Origin: CAIWHR01 sp039931775 | Lineage (GTDB): Bacteria > Pseudomonadota > Gammaproteobacteria > Burkholderiales > Casimicrobiaceae | DNA length: 64,000 nt | Assembly (NCBI GenBank): GCA_039931775.1 | Contig: JBDTRG010000160.1 | Span: forward strand, 9,672-73,671 | Reading direction: 5' to 3' | Shown: positions 10,599-19,151 of the stretch, one piece after another | Layout: every line of letters starts with the position of its first letter | Numbering within the stretch: the first letter of the stretch is position 1 | Position numbers and translations under genes: made by a program | The notes under the pieces: model-generated | Database searches by the model: none | What the model was told of the DNA's origin: nothing | Seen by the model: only the letters and a program-made list of their open reading frames with translations

Positions 10599-13500
10599 GG
10601 CTGCCAGCGCAGATCGAGCGTGGTCGGCGTCGCCGGATTGGGCCGCTCGTCGGCGACCTTCATTTCGCCTGGCGTGTGCCCATGCGGCCAGAAACGCGCA
10701 TGGCGCCGGGCTTCCGCCTCGTTGGCGTTGACGGGGAACGTGTCGTAGTTGCGTCCGCCCGGATGGGCGACGTGGTAGGTGCAACCGCCGAGCGCGCGCT
10801 CGGCCCAGGTATCGACGAGGTCGAACACCAGCGGCGCCTGGACCGGAATCGTCGGGTGCAGTGCCGAAGGCGGGCTCCACGCGCGAAACCGCACGCCCGC
10901 AACAAATTCACCCGGAACGCCGGTCGGCGCCAACGGCAGTGCGCGAGCGTTGCACGCGACGCGATGACGGTCGCCGGTCATCCCGGTCACCTTGACCTGC
11001 AACCGTTCGACCGACGAGTCGACATAGCGCGCCGTCCCGGTGCCGCTGACCTCCTCGCCCAGAACGTGCCACGGCTCGATGGCCTGCCGCAATTCGATCG
11101 TTACGCCACCGTAGTCCACGGTGCCGAAGCGCGGGAAACGGAATTCGATGAAAGGGGCAAACCACTCGGACTTGAACGGATACCCGAACGCCTCGAGATC
11201 GGCGATGACGTCGGCCACATCGGCAGCGACGAAGTGCGGCAGCAGCCAGCGATCGTGCAGCGCCGTCCCCCAGCGGATGAGTCGCGCGCGGTACGGCTTC
11301 TGCCAGAAGCGCGTGACCAGCGCGCGCAACAACAGCATCTGGACGGCGCTCATCCGAGCGTGAGGCGGCATCTCGAACCCGCGGAACTCGAGCAGCCCGA
11401 GCCGTCCTGTCGGACCGTCCGGCGAATAGAGCTTGTCGATCGAGAACTCGGCGCGATGCGTATTGCCGGTGAGATCGGTCAGCAGGTGGCGCAGCAGGCG
11501 ATCGACGAGCCACGGCTTGGCCGATTCCGCGCCGGGCGGATGCGCCGCGTTCATCTGCTGGAACGCGATCTCGAGCTCGTACAGCTTGTCGTCGCGCGCC
11601 TCGTCGACGCGCGGTGCCTGGCTCGTCGGCCCGATGAACGTTCCCGAGAACAGGTACGAAAGCGCCGGATGGTTCTGCCAATACGTGACGAGGCTTTGCA
11701 GCAGGTCGGGGCGGCGCAGGAGTGGGCTGTCGGCAGCCGTCGCTCCGCCGAGGGTCACGTGGTTGCCGCCGCCGGTGCCGGTATGCCGACCGTCGAGCAT
11801 GAATTTCTCGGTGCCCAGGCGCGATTGCCGGGCCTCCTCGTACAGCGTCTGCGTCGTCGCGATCAATTCGTTCCACGACGCGGCCGGATGGATGTTCACT
11901 TCGATGACGCCAGGGTCGGGCGTGACGTTCAGCACCCGGATGCGCGGGTCGCGCGGCGGCGTGTAGCCTTCGATCGCGACAGGCGTTTTCACCGACTTCG
12001 CCGCGCCTTCCACGGCGCCCAGCAGTGCGACGTAGTCCTCGAGACGCATCAACGGCGGCATGAACACGTACAGGTGCCCGTTACGCACCTGCACGCACAG
12101 CGCCGTCCTGATCACATTCTTGGCCGCGACCTTCTCATCGACCTTGCCGCGATTCGCGAGCACGACCGCCGGTGTTGCGCCCTCCGGCAGGTCGCCGCGC
12201 GGCGCGAACGGATCGACAGCCCGTTCCGGATCAGCATCGGCCGGCAGGACCGCGGGCAGCGATTCGAGCGGCAGCCGAAGTCCGAGAGGCGAATCTCCAG
12301 GCAGCGCATAAAGCCGCTCGCGCCGCAGGGGCCACGGGCTGCTGCGCCAGGTGGCAACCGACTCGCCTTCGCGCAGGAGCGCGCGCAGCGGGAGCACGAA
12401 ACCGGCTGGCTGATCGAGGCCCTGCTGCAGAAGTCGCGCAAGGCGCGCCCGCTCGTTCGGCTGCGTGAGGTCGGCCTGAAGCGGATCGATATTGGGCGGC
12501 AGCGCCGATTCATCGATAAGCAACTTCGGGACATCCTCGTAGGCGGTGATCACGAACGCCGAGTCGACGCCGAGCGCAGTCGCAAGCGCCGTCGCGAATT
12601 GGCGCCCGGTCGCGATGTCGGTCTTGCCCGCCGTACGGCCGTCGGCGAACAGCGTCGGGTCGCGCCACAATGGCTTGCCGTCGGTGCGCCAATAGACGCC
12701 GAGCGCCCATCGCGGCAACGGTTCGCCCGGGTACCATTTGCCCTGCCCCATGTGCAGGAAGCCGCCCTTCGCAAAGGTGCCGGCGAGGCGGTGGAGCAGC
12801 GTTTCGGCGAGCGAGTGCTTCTTGGGCGACGAGGCCGCGTAGTTCCATTCGGGCCCGTCCATGTCGTCGACCGAGACGAAGGTCGGTTCGCCGCCCTGCG
12901 TCAACCGGACGTCGTGCTTCGCCAGGTCGGCATCGACGCGAGCGCCGAGTTCGCCGATCGCCGTCCATTGGGCTTCGGTATAGGGTTTGGTGACGCGAGG
13001 GTCCTCGTGGACGCGATCCACGGTCATCGCAAACGAGAATTCGACCTTGCATGGGTCGGTGAATCCGATCACCGGCGCGGCATTGCCGGGGTCGGCCGTG
13101 CACGCGAGCGGCAGATGCCCCTCCCCCGCAAGGAGGCCCGACGTCGGATCGAATCCGATCCAGCCGGCGCCCGGCAGGAAGCATTCGGCCCACGCGTGGA
13201 GGTCGGTGAAATCGCGTACCGGTCCAGACGGCCCGTCGAGCGGCTTCACGTCGGCGACGAGCTGGATCAGGTAGCCCGAAGCGAATCGCGCAGCGATGCC
13301 GAGATGGCGCAGGATCTGCACCAGCAGCCAGCCCGAGTCGCGGCATGAGCCGCGTCCGCGCTCCAGCGTATCTTCGGGCGCCTGCACGCCCGGCTCCATG
13401 CGCACCAGATAGTTGATCTCGGACTGGAGCAGCTGGTTGAGGCGAACCAGCATGTCGACGCACTTTTCGCCGGGCGCGACCCCCGCGCGGAAGCGCTCGA

Positions 13501-13891
13501 TCCAGGCTTTGAGGCGCGGCCCCGGTGGCGCCGTCTCAAGGAACGGGATCAGCTCCTTGGCGAGCGCCGGCGCGTAGACGAACGGAAAGTGCTCGGCATA
13601 CGGCTCGACGAAGAAATCGAAAGGATTGGTCACCGTCATGTCGGCGACGAGGTCGACGACGATGTCGAGGACCTCGGTCGGCGCGGTGAAAACAAGCCGC
13701 GCAACCCAGTTTCCGTACGGGTCCTGCTGCCAGTTCAGGAAATACTTGTCCGGCGCGACGTTCAGCGAATAGCCGAGGACCGGGGTCCGGCAGTGCGGCG
13801 CCGGGCGCAGCCGGATCTCATGCGGCGAGAGATTTACGCTCCGGTCGAAGCGATAGGTGGTGCGGTGCTGCAGCGCGACGCGGGTGGCCAT
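10595..13891 (-). CDS. Large transglutaminase-like / DUF2126 protein of the Anbu cluster
   Basis: This is a 1098-residue two-part protein. The N-terminal part (about 1-300) is a bacterial transglutaminase-like fold with Cys183 in RGSCRDSGWLL, His232 in DLHAWAECF and Asp248 in GFDPTSG. That is the full papain-like triad, so it should be an active amide-cleaving or transfer enzyme. The rest is the DUF2126 region, with LDGRHTGTGGGNHVTLGG and GLLEFRGFEMPPHARMS among its conserved stretches. The ATG at 13891 lies 13 bases after Anbu, and the TGA overlaps the gltX ATG. These proteins are known to travel with ATP-grasp, alpha-E and Anbu genes; the true substrate is unknown. No signal peptide is seen, so it is probably cytoplasmic. 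Confidence 0.92.
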   Translation of the reverse strand: MATRVALQHRTTYRFDRSVNLSPHEIRLRPAPHCRTPVLGYSLNVAPDKYFLNWQQDPYGNWVARLVFTAPTEVLDIVVDLVADMTVTNPFDFFVEPYAEHFPFVYAPALAKELIPFLETAPPGPRLKAWIERFRAGVAPGEKCVDMLVRLNQLLQSEINYLVRMEPGVQAPEDTLERGRGSCRDSGWLLVQILRHLGIAARFASGYLIQLVADVKPLDGPSGPVRDFTDLHAWAECFLPGAGWIGFDPTSGLLAGEGHLPLACTADPGNAAPVIGFTDPCKVEFSFAMTVDRVHEDPRVTKPYTEAQWTAIGELGARVDADLAKHDVRLTQGGEPTFVSVDDMDGPEWNYAASSPKKHSLAETLLHRLAGTFAKGGFLHMGQGKWYPGEPLPRWALGVYWRTDGKPLWRDPTLFADGRTAGKTDIATGRQFATALATALGVDSAFVITAYEDVPKLLIDESALPPNIDPLQADLTQPNERARLARLLQQGLDQPAGFVLPLRALLREGESVATWRSSPWPLRRERLYALPGDSPLGLRLPLESLPAVLPADADPERAVDPFAPRGDLPEGATPAVVLANRGKVDEKVAAKNVIRTALCVQVRNGHLYVFMPPLMRLEDYVALLGAVEGAAKSVKTPVAIEGYTPPRDPRIRVLNVTPDPGVIEVNIHPAASWNELIATTQTLYEEARQSRLGTEKFMLDGRHTGTGGGNHVTLGGATAADSPLLRRPDLLQSLVTYWQNHPALSYLFSGTFIGPTSQAPRVDEARDDKLYELEIAFQQMNAAHPPGAESAKPWLVDRLLRHLLTDLTGNTHRAEFSIDKLYSPDGPTGRLGLLEFRGFEMPPHARMSAVQMLLLRALVTRFWQKPYRARLIRWGTALHDRWLLPHFVAADVADVIADLEAFGYPFKSEWFAPFIEFRFPRFGTVDYGGVTIELRQAIEPWHVLGEEVSGTGTARYVDSSVERLQVKVTGMTGDRHRVACNARALPLAPTGVPGEFVAGVRFRAWSPPSALHPTIPVQAPLVFDLVDTWAERALGGCTYHVAHPGGRNYDTFPVNANEAEARRHARFWPHGHTPGEMKVADERPNPATPTTLDLRWQP

Positions 13892-13904
13892 CGTGGAGCG
13901 CCGG

Positions 13905-14636
13905 CTACTGCCAGTCCGGGGCGGGAAGCTCCGCGAACACCCGGCGCAGGCCGGCGCCCCACTGGGCGTGGACCATCTGGAAGTACGGATCCGTCTCCTC
14001 GATCCGGCGCTGCAACCGGATGCGCAGCGCGTTCGCCTCGTACACCACGAGGTCGATCGGCAGGCCGACCGAGATATTGGAACGCATCGTCGAGTCGAAC
14101 GACACGATCGTGCATTTCGTCGCGTCGACGAGCGACGTGTCGCGCTCCAGCACCCGGTCGAGGACCGGCTTGCCGTACTTGCTTTCGCCAATCTGGAAAT
14201 AGCAGGTTTCCGGCGTCGCCTCGATGAAATTGCCTTCGCTGTAGACGTCGAACAGGCGCGGGACCTCGCCGCGGATCTGCCCGCCGACGATGAAGTTGGC
14301 GCTGGAGTCGATGTTGTTCTGCGCGAGATAGGGGCCGTCGCGCGTCTTCACCTCCCGCAGCACGTCGCCCAGCAGGCGCGCGACGTCGAACATCGACAAC
14401 GCGTTCCACAGATTGAGCTCCGCGTCGCCGGTGCGCGCGCGCTGCTCGAGTGTGTTGATCGCGCTCTGGGTGATCGACAGGTTGCCGGACGACAGCATCA
14501 CGATCACGCGGTCGCCTTCGCGGACAAACGTGCGCATCTTCGAGAAGCGCGAAATCTGGTCGACACCTGCGTTGGTGCGGGAATCCGAGGCAAAGATCAT
14601 TCCCGCGTCGAGGGACATCGCGACACAATAGGTCAT
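13905..14636 (-). CDS. Anbu, proteasome-like Ntn hydrolase
   Basis: This 243-residue protein is related to the proteasome beta subunit and HslV. It begins MTYCVAMSLDAGMIFASDSR. Removal of Met would expose Thr as nucleophile, with Asp18 and Lys33 (counting Met) in the positions of the usual Thr1/Asp17/Lys catalytic set, and GG near residue 117. Anbu proteins form large open helical or ring assemblies; in vivo substrates are not established. It lies 48 bases after the alpha-E gene and 13 before the transglutaminase gene, the classic Anbu neighbourhood. It is not HslV: no hslU is present and the TYCV start is Anbu-specific. Confidence 0.93.
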   Translation of the reverse strand: MTYCVAMSLDAGMIFASDSRTNAGVDQISRFSKMRTFVREGDRVIVMLSSGNLSITQSAINTLEQRARTGDAELNLWNALSMFDVARLLGDVLREVKTRDGPYLAQNNIDSSANFIVGGQIRGEVPRLFDVYSEGNFIEATPETCYFQIGESKYGKPVLDRVLERDTSLVDATKCTIVSFDSTMRSNISVGLPIDLVVYEANALRIRLQRRIEETDPYFQMVHAQWGAGLRRVFAELPAPDWQ

Positions 14637-14684
14637 CGTGGGAAGCGAAAGCGAAAGGGCCTCATTCTACCCAATTCGCGGGAG

Positions 14685-15647
14685 CTAATAGGAAGGCACA
14701 AGGAAACTGCGGCTGATGTCGTCTCCGAGCAGCGAGATCCGCTCGAGAAAGTCCATCAGGTACTCGTGCAGCCCGAACCGGATGATTTCGTCGGCCTTGC
14801 CGAAGTGGAGTTTGGCGTGCAGTTCGCCTGCGACCCGCTCGATCTCGTGCGTGTTGTTGTCGCAGAGCCGCTCCAGCGTTTCGTAGATGAAATTCATGCA
14901 CGCGTGCAGAGAACGGGGCATGTCGTCGCGCAGGATCAGGAGCTCGGCGACACGCCGCGGCGTGATCACATCGCTGTAGATCTTGCGGTACGACTCGAAT
15001 CCGGACACCGAACGCAGCAGCGCGCCCCATTGATAGTAGTCGACCGCACCGCCGACGTCGGCCGCGCTGGGCAGCAGCGTATGGTATTTGACGTCGAGGA
15101 TGCGCGCCGTGTTGTCGGCGCGCTCCAGGTGCGTGCCAAGGCGGATGAAATGGTAGGCCTCGTCGCGCAGCATCGTCCCGAACGTCACGCCGCGGAAGAG
15201 GTGCGAGCGCATCTTCACCCATTCGAGGAACTCGGAAACACCGCGGCTTTCGATCCATGCGTAGTCGTAGCCGCGCACCTCGAGCCACGACGAATTCAGG
15301 TCCTCGTACATCTCGGAGGTGATCGCGCCGCGCACCGAACGTGCCGACTCGCGCGCCGCCCGAAGGCAGCAGAAGATCGACGATGGGTTGCGCGCGTCGA
15401 AGATCATGAATCGCAGCACGTTTTCGGCGGAGAGCTCGCCGAAATGCTCGTAGTACTCGGTCGCGATCCCCGACGTGACGAGCGGCACGGCCCATGGCTC
15501 GGCCCACGCGAGGCCGGGCTTGATCATGTCGTACGGGAGCAGCGACATACGGTACGTGACGTCGAGCATGCGCGCGGTGTTTTCGGCCCGCTCGATGTGG
15601 CGGGCCATCCAGAAGAGTTCGTTGGCGGTTCGGCAGAGCATGGGCAT
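14685..15647 (-). CDS. Alpha-E domain protein (DUF403)
   Basis: This all-helical 320-residue protein of unknown biochemical role always sits with permuted ATP-grasp proteins. It carries an internal duplication visible by eye: RHIERAENTARMLDVTY at 16-32 and THLERADNTARILDVKY at 172-188. This suggests two copies of one helical unit of about 155 residues. Start is ATG at 15647, only 3 bases after the ATP-grasp stop; a second ATG two codons later is also possible. A role as partner or substrate carrier for the ATP-grasp ligase is proposed in the literature on this gene cluster but is not proven. Confidence 0.92.
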   Translation of the reverse strand: MPMLCRTANELFWMARHIERAENTARMLDVTYRMSLLPYDMIKPGLAWAEPWAVPLVTSGIATEYYEHFGELSAENVLRFMIFDARNPSSIFCCLRAARESARSVRGAITSEMYEDLNSSWLEVRGYDYAWIESRGVSEFLEWVKMRSHLFRGVTFGTMLRDEAYHFIRLGTHLERADNTARILDVKYHTLLPSAADVGGAVDYYQWGALLRSVSGFESYRKIYSDVITPRRVAELLILRDDMPRSLHACMNFIYETLERLCDNNTHEIERVAGELHAKLHFGKADEIIRFGLHEYLMDFLERISLLGDDISRSFLVPSY

Positions 15648-15650
15648 CCC

Positions 15651-17066
15651 TCAGGTGGCAAGCACCCAGGTGTCCTTGGTGCCGCCGCCCTGCGACGAAT
15701 TGACGACGAGCGATCCCTCGCGCAGCGCGACGCGCGTAAGTCCCCCCGGCACCAGGCTGACGGTCTTGCCCGACAGCACGTACGGCCGCAGATCGACGTG
15801 GCGCGGGGCGAGGCCTGACTCGACGAACGTCGGGCACGTCGACAACGCGAGGGTCGGCTGCGCGATGTACTTGTCGGGCGACGCCACGATCCTCGCCCGG
15901 AACGCCTCGCACTCGGCGTCGGTCGCCGTCGGACCGATCAGCATCCCGTAGCCACCCGCGCCGTGCGTTTCCTTGACGACGAGCTCCTTCAGGTTGGCGA
16001 GTGTGTAGGACAGATCCTCCTTCTTGTGCAGCAGGTACGTCGGCACATTGGCGAGCACCGGCTCCTCGGACAGGTAGAAGCGGATCATGTCCGGCACGTA
16101 CGGATAGATCGACTTGTCGTCGGCCACTCCCGTGCCGATCGCATTGGCGAGCGTCACCCGCCCCGCACGGTACGCGGCGAAGAGCCCCGGGACCCCGAGC
16201 ATCGAATCCGGCCGGAACGCCCGGGGGTCGAGGAAATCGTCGTCGACCCGCCGGTAGATCACGTGCACGCGCTGCGGCCCGCGCGTCGTGCGCATGTAGA
16301 CCGTGTCGTTCTGGACGAAGAGGTCCTGCCCTTCGACGAGTTCGACGCCCATCTGCTGCGCCAGAAATGCGTGCTCGAAATACGCGGAGTTGTGGGCGCC
16401 CGGCGTGAGTACCGCAACCGTCGGGCGCTCCTCGCCCGCCGGCGCGAGCCCGTAGAGGTTCGCGAGCAGGACATCCGGATAGTGCTGGACGGGCCGGATG
16501 CGCTGCGTCGAAAAGAGCTCCGGGAAGAGCCGCATCATCATTTTGCGGTTTTCCAGCATGTACGAGACGCCCGACGGAACACGGAGGTTGTCCTCGAGCA
16601 CGTAGAACTCGCCGGCGCCGGCACGTACGACGTCGACGCCGGCGATGTGAGCGTAGGTTCCGCCGGGGACTTCCATCCCCTGCATTTCGCGCCGGTACTG
16701 CGTGTTGGCGAGCACGCGTTCGGTCGGCACCACGCCGGCCTTCAGGATCGCCTGGTCGTGGTAGATGTCCTTGAGAAACGCGTTCAATGCCTGCACGCGC
16801 TGCTTGAGGCCGCGGTCGAGCACCTTCCATTCGTCCGCCGCGATGATCCGGGGCACGAGATCAAACGGGATGAGCCGCTCCGTTCCGGAATCCTCGCCGT
16901 ACACCGCGAACGTGATCCCGACGCGATGAAACGCCCGCTCGGCCTCGTCACGTTTCTGGGCGATCCGGTCCTGCGGCGTCCGGTCCAACCACCCGGCAAA
17001 AGCACGGTACGCCGGCCGGATGCCGCCTTCCGAGGTGCGCATTTCGTCGTAGGGTGAGGGGGACAC
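15651..17066 (-). CDS. Circularly permuted ATP-grasp type 2 protein (DUF404/DUF407)
   Basis: This predicted peptide or amide ligase has 471 residues. It has the glycine-rich nucleotide loop VKETHGAGGYGMLIGP, the downstream HVDLRPYV segment, and the C-terminal SSQGGGTKDTWV, all conserved in this family. ATP-grasp enzymes activate a carboxylate as acyl-phosphate and join it to an amine. It is the first gene of the Anbu operon. GTG at 17066 gives the N-terminus MSPSPYDEM; an in-frame ATG at 17042 is an alternative, and neither has a strong ribosome site. Cytoplasmic, no signal peptide. Confidence 0.9.
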   Translation of the reverse strand: MSPSPYDEMRTSEGGIRPAYRAFAGWLDRTPQDRIAQKRDEAERAFHRVGITFAVYGEDSGTERLIPFDLVPRIIAADEWKVLDRGLKQRVQALNAFLKDIYHDQAILKAGVVPTERVLANTQYRREMQGMEVPGGTYAHIAGVDVVRAGAGEFYVLEDNLRVPSGVSYMLENRKMMMRLFPELFSTQRIRPVQHYPDVLLANLYGLAPAGEERPTVAVLTPGAHNSAYFEHAFLAQQMGVELVEGQDLFVQNDTVYMRTTRGPQRVHVIYRRVDDDFLDPRAFRPDSMLGVPGLFAAYRAGRVTLANAIGTGVADDKSIYPYVPDMIRFYLSEEPVLANVPTYLLHKKEDLSYTLANLKELVVKETHGAGGYGMLIGPTATDAECEAFRARIVASPDKYIAQPTLALSTCPTFVESGLAPRHVDLRPYVLSGKTVSLVPGGLTRVALREGSLVVNSSQGGGTKDTWVLAT

Positions 17067-17143
17067 TAATTATTTCTCGGGTCGCGCCGTGGGCTGCCCC
17101 AAGGCGTGCAAAAGGCGGGCCAAACTGGAAATCGCCTGTTGCG

Positions 17144-17157
17144 CCGTAAGCTTACGG
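17144..17157. promoter_or_regulatory. 14-bp perfect palindrome upstream of the Anbu operon
   Basis: CCGTAAGCTTACGG reads the same on both strands and lies 78-91 bases upstream of the GTG of the ATP-grasp gene, in the divergent gap shared with tRNA-Val. A perfect 14-bp palindrome with an even centre is the shape of a dimeric repressor or activator site. No matching regulator gene is next to it. Confidence 0.45.
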
Positions 17158-17266
17158 TCTTATCCACAGGATGAGCGTCTCCCGGCGCCCCAGACCAGGG
17201 CGAAACGCGCACCAACTCGGGGCTTTTTTTGTCCATGACAAACATTGACAAATTGACACACGCGGT

Positions 17267-17296
17267 TTGACCCCCGTCGAAGGGCCATGGTTAAAT
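17267..17296 (+). promoter_or_regulatory. Candidate promoter for tRNA-Val
   Basis: TTGACC (17267-17272) and TTAAAT (17291-17296) are 18 bases apart, placing a start near 17303, about 17 bases before the tRNA. Other TTGACA hexamers just upstream (17245-17250 and 17253-17258) have no -10 at the right distance. Confidence 0.45.
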
Positions 17297-17319
17297 CGCG
17301 GCTCCTGTCTGGGTTCGCG

Positions 17320-17394
17320 GGGCGGTTAGCTCAGCGGTAGAGCACTGCCTTCACACGGCAGGGGTCGCTGGTTCGATCCCAGTATCGCCCACCA
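17320..17394 (+). tRNA. tRNA-Val (anticodon CAC)
   Basis: This is a full 75-base cloverleaf. The acceptor GGGCGGT pairs with ATCGCCC at 17384-17390. The D arm is GCTCAGCGGTAGAGC. The anticodon stem CTGCC/GGCAG encloses the loop TTCACAC with CAC at 17352-17354. The T arm holds GTTCGATCC, and CCA is encoded (17392-17394). It reads GUG codons, common in this GC-rich genome. It has its own terminator 9 bases later. Confidence 0.97.
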
Positions 17395-17402
17395 TAGAAC
17401 CA

Positions 17403-17436
17403 AGGGGTTACGCGCAAGTGTAACCCCTCTTTTTTT
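17403..17436 (+). terminator. Rho-independent terminator after tRNA-Val
   Basis: The stem AGGGGTTAC (17403-17411) pairs with GTAACCCCT (17420-17428) around an 8-base loop and is followed by C and seven T. It ends the tRNA-Val transcript. The remaining bases to 17589 show no gene I can support. Confidence 0.92.
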
Positions 17437-17589
17437 GGACGCGATTCGCGGACCTCACAGCGTTCCGATTCGTCCGTTGCAACTGCGGCTGCGCCTGTCG
17501 AAACGACGTCCTGAACGGGCGTGGGCCCGGTTGCGCGACAGCTGCGTGACCGCGTACCGTGCATAGTGCTCGACGGCGTTGCCGATTCT

Positions 17590-18363
17590 TTAGGCCGGCA
17601 GCGTCCAGAACGCGTCGTTCGCGCAAACACCCGCAACGGCTTGTGCGGCGGCTTCCAGAAGCAGCTGGCCCTTTTCCGCCGTTGCGGTGCGCGGATCGCC
17701 GATGGCGCCGTGGCTGGTTCGCACCTTGAACGATCGCCAGCGATGTACCGCGTCGCTGCCCGCAACCTCGACGAGTTCGGGCGCCGTCGGGCCGACGGCG
17801 CCGCTCGCGCGGCTCATGTCGACCAGATCAGGGGCCAATGCAAGCAGCATCGACGTCTCCGCCTCGCAGGCGTGACGCACCGTCGTCTGCCGCTCGAGAA
17901 TCCGGGCGAAATCGTCCTTGGCCAGGAGCCAGTAGGTGGTCGTCGCAATCGGTGCCTCGAGCTCGACCGCCAATTCGTTGACGGCGACGTTCAGAGCCAT
18001 GATGTTGCCGCCGTGGCCGTTGAGGATCAGTATCCGCCGAAACCCGTCGCGAACCATCGACCGGCAAAGACATTGCAACAGTGTGAAAAAGGCGTGGAAG
18101 TCGAGTGACAGCGTACCGCCCAGACTCATGTGGTGCTCGGCGAGTCCGCTCCAGACGGTGGGTGCGACGACGATTGGCGTCGTTGCGGCGATCTTCCTTG
18201 CCGCGCGCCGGGCGATCTCGCCGGCGAGCAACGCGTCGACCTGGGTTGGCAGGTGCGGACCGTGCTGCTCGGTCGAGCCGACCGGCAGGATCACCACAGC
18301 GTTGCGTGCGGCCAGCGCGTTGATTTCCGCCGCCTTCAGCCGCCACCATTCGACTTCGGTCAT
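17590..18363 (-). CDS. Creatininase-family amide hydrolase
   Basis: This 257-residue metal-dependent hydrolase has GSTEQHGPHLPTQVDALL near 29-46, with ligands Glu32, His34 and Asp43. NGHGGN (115-120) contributes His117, and HACEAE (163-168) the last acidic ligand. The family opens cyclic amides or formamides such as creatinine or N-formyl compounds; the actual substrate is unknown. ATG at 18363 is chosen over a GTG one codon earlier because AAGGAGG sits 5 bases before it. The start overlaps the stop of the ABC ATPase by one base (TGATG), so it is co-translated with an amino-acid-type importer. The product probably acts on the imported compound. Confidence 0.88.
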   Translation of the reverse strand: MTEVEWWRLKAAEINALAARNAVVILPVGSTEQHGPHLPTQVDALLAGEIARRAARKIAATTPIVVAPTVWSGLAEHHMSLGGTLSLDFHAFFTLLQCLCRSMVRDGFRRILILNGHGGNIMALNVAVNELAVELEAPIATTTYWLLAKDDFARILERQTTVRHACEAETSMLLALAPDLVDMSRASGAVGPTAPELVEVAGSDAVHRWRSFKVRTSHGAIGDPRTATAEKGQLLLEAAAQAVAGVCANDAFWTLPA

Positions 18364-19151
18364 CACGTCCTCCTTGTACTGCCCTCGCGCTCCAGCAACC
18401 GTTCCAGGAAGGCGCGGGTTCTGGGTTCTGCGGGCTCGGCGAAAATCCGATCGGGCGGCGCGCGTTCGACGATGACGCCGCGGTCCATGAAGATCACGTC
18501 ATCGGCGACATCGCGGGCGAAGCCCATCTCGTGCGTCACGACCAGCATCGTCATACCGCGTTCGACCAGGCCGCGCATCGTCTTCAGCACCTCGCCGACA
18601 AGCTCCGGATCGAGGGCCGAGGTGACCTCGTCGAACAGCATGACCCGCGGACGCATCGCGAGCGCGCGCGCGATCGCCGCCCGTTGCTGTTGCCCTCCCG
18701 AGAGCCGCGAAGGATAAGCGTCGCGCTTGTCCTCGAGACCCACGCGCGTCAAGAGCTCGATCGCCAGGCCCTCGGCCTCGGCGGCGGGTACGCCCATCAC
18801 CCGGCGCGGGGCGAGCGTGACGTTCTCCATGACCGTCAGGTGGGGAAACAGATTGAAGCTTTGGAACACCATGCCGATGTCGTGGCGCAGCGCGCGCAAA
18901 GTGGCGGTATCGGGGAGTGGCCCGATATCCTCGCTGCCGCGCGACACGAGCTTTCCATCGATCAGGATTCGGCCGCTCTGGATCTCCTCCAGTCGGGCGA
19001 GGCAGCGCAGCAGTGTGCTCTTGCCTGAACCGCTGGGGCCGATAACGACCAGTACCTGCCCTGTTGCGACGGCGAGATCGACGCGATCCAGCACCGTATC
19101 CGCGCCATAGCGTTTGGTCAGCTGTTCCAGGACGATCAGCGGGTCCGCCAT
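18363..19151 (-). CDS. Polar amino acid ABC transporter ATP-binding protein (GlnQ-like)
   Basis: This 262-residue ATPase powers the importer. Walker A GPSGSGKST is at 38-46, the signature LSGGQQQR and Walker B VMLFDEVTSALD are in the second half, and the D-loop SALDPE is typical of GlnQ/HisP. It directly follows the permease (no gap) and overlaps the creatininase start. It is cytoplasmic and associates with both permeases of this cluster. Confidence 0.93.
   Translation of the reverse strand: MADPLIVLEQLTKRYGADTVLDRVDLAVATGQVLVVIGPSGSGKSTLLRCLARLEEIQSGRILIDGKLVSRGSEDIGPLPDTATLRALRHDIGMVFQSFNLFPHLTVMENVTLAPRRVMGVPAAEAEGLAIELLTRVGLEDKRDAYPSRLSGGQQQRAAIARALAMRPRVMLFDEVTSALDPELVGEVLKTMRGLVERGMTMLVVTHEMGFARDVADDVIFMDRGVIVERAPPDRIFAEPAEPRTRAFLERLLEREGSTRRT

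Noticed and set aside
10676..13348. 890-codon open frame antisense to the transglutaminase/DUF2126 gene
   Set aside because: GC-rich codon bias leaves long open antisense frames; the translation is Arg/His/Asp-rich with no domain, while the minus-strand protein has clear conserved motifs.
13857..15818. 653-codon plus-strand frame across Anbu and alpha-E
   Set aside because: It spans two real genes and their gap on the opposite strand and has no recognisable motif.
17187..17230. GCCCC ... GGGGC followed by a T run, terminator-like on the plus strand
   Set aside because: The stem is only 5 bp with a 27-base loop and no plus-strand gene precedes it.
17331..17765. Minus-strand frame through tRNA-Val ending in RYWDRTSDPCRVKAVLYR
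   Set aside because: Again a spurious translation of antisense tRNA.
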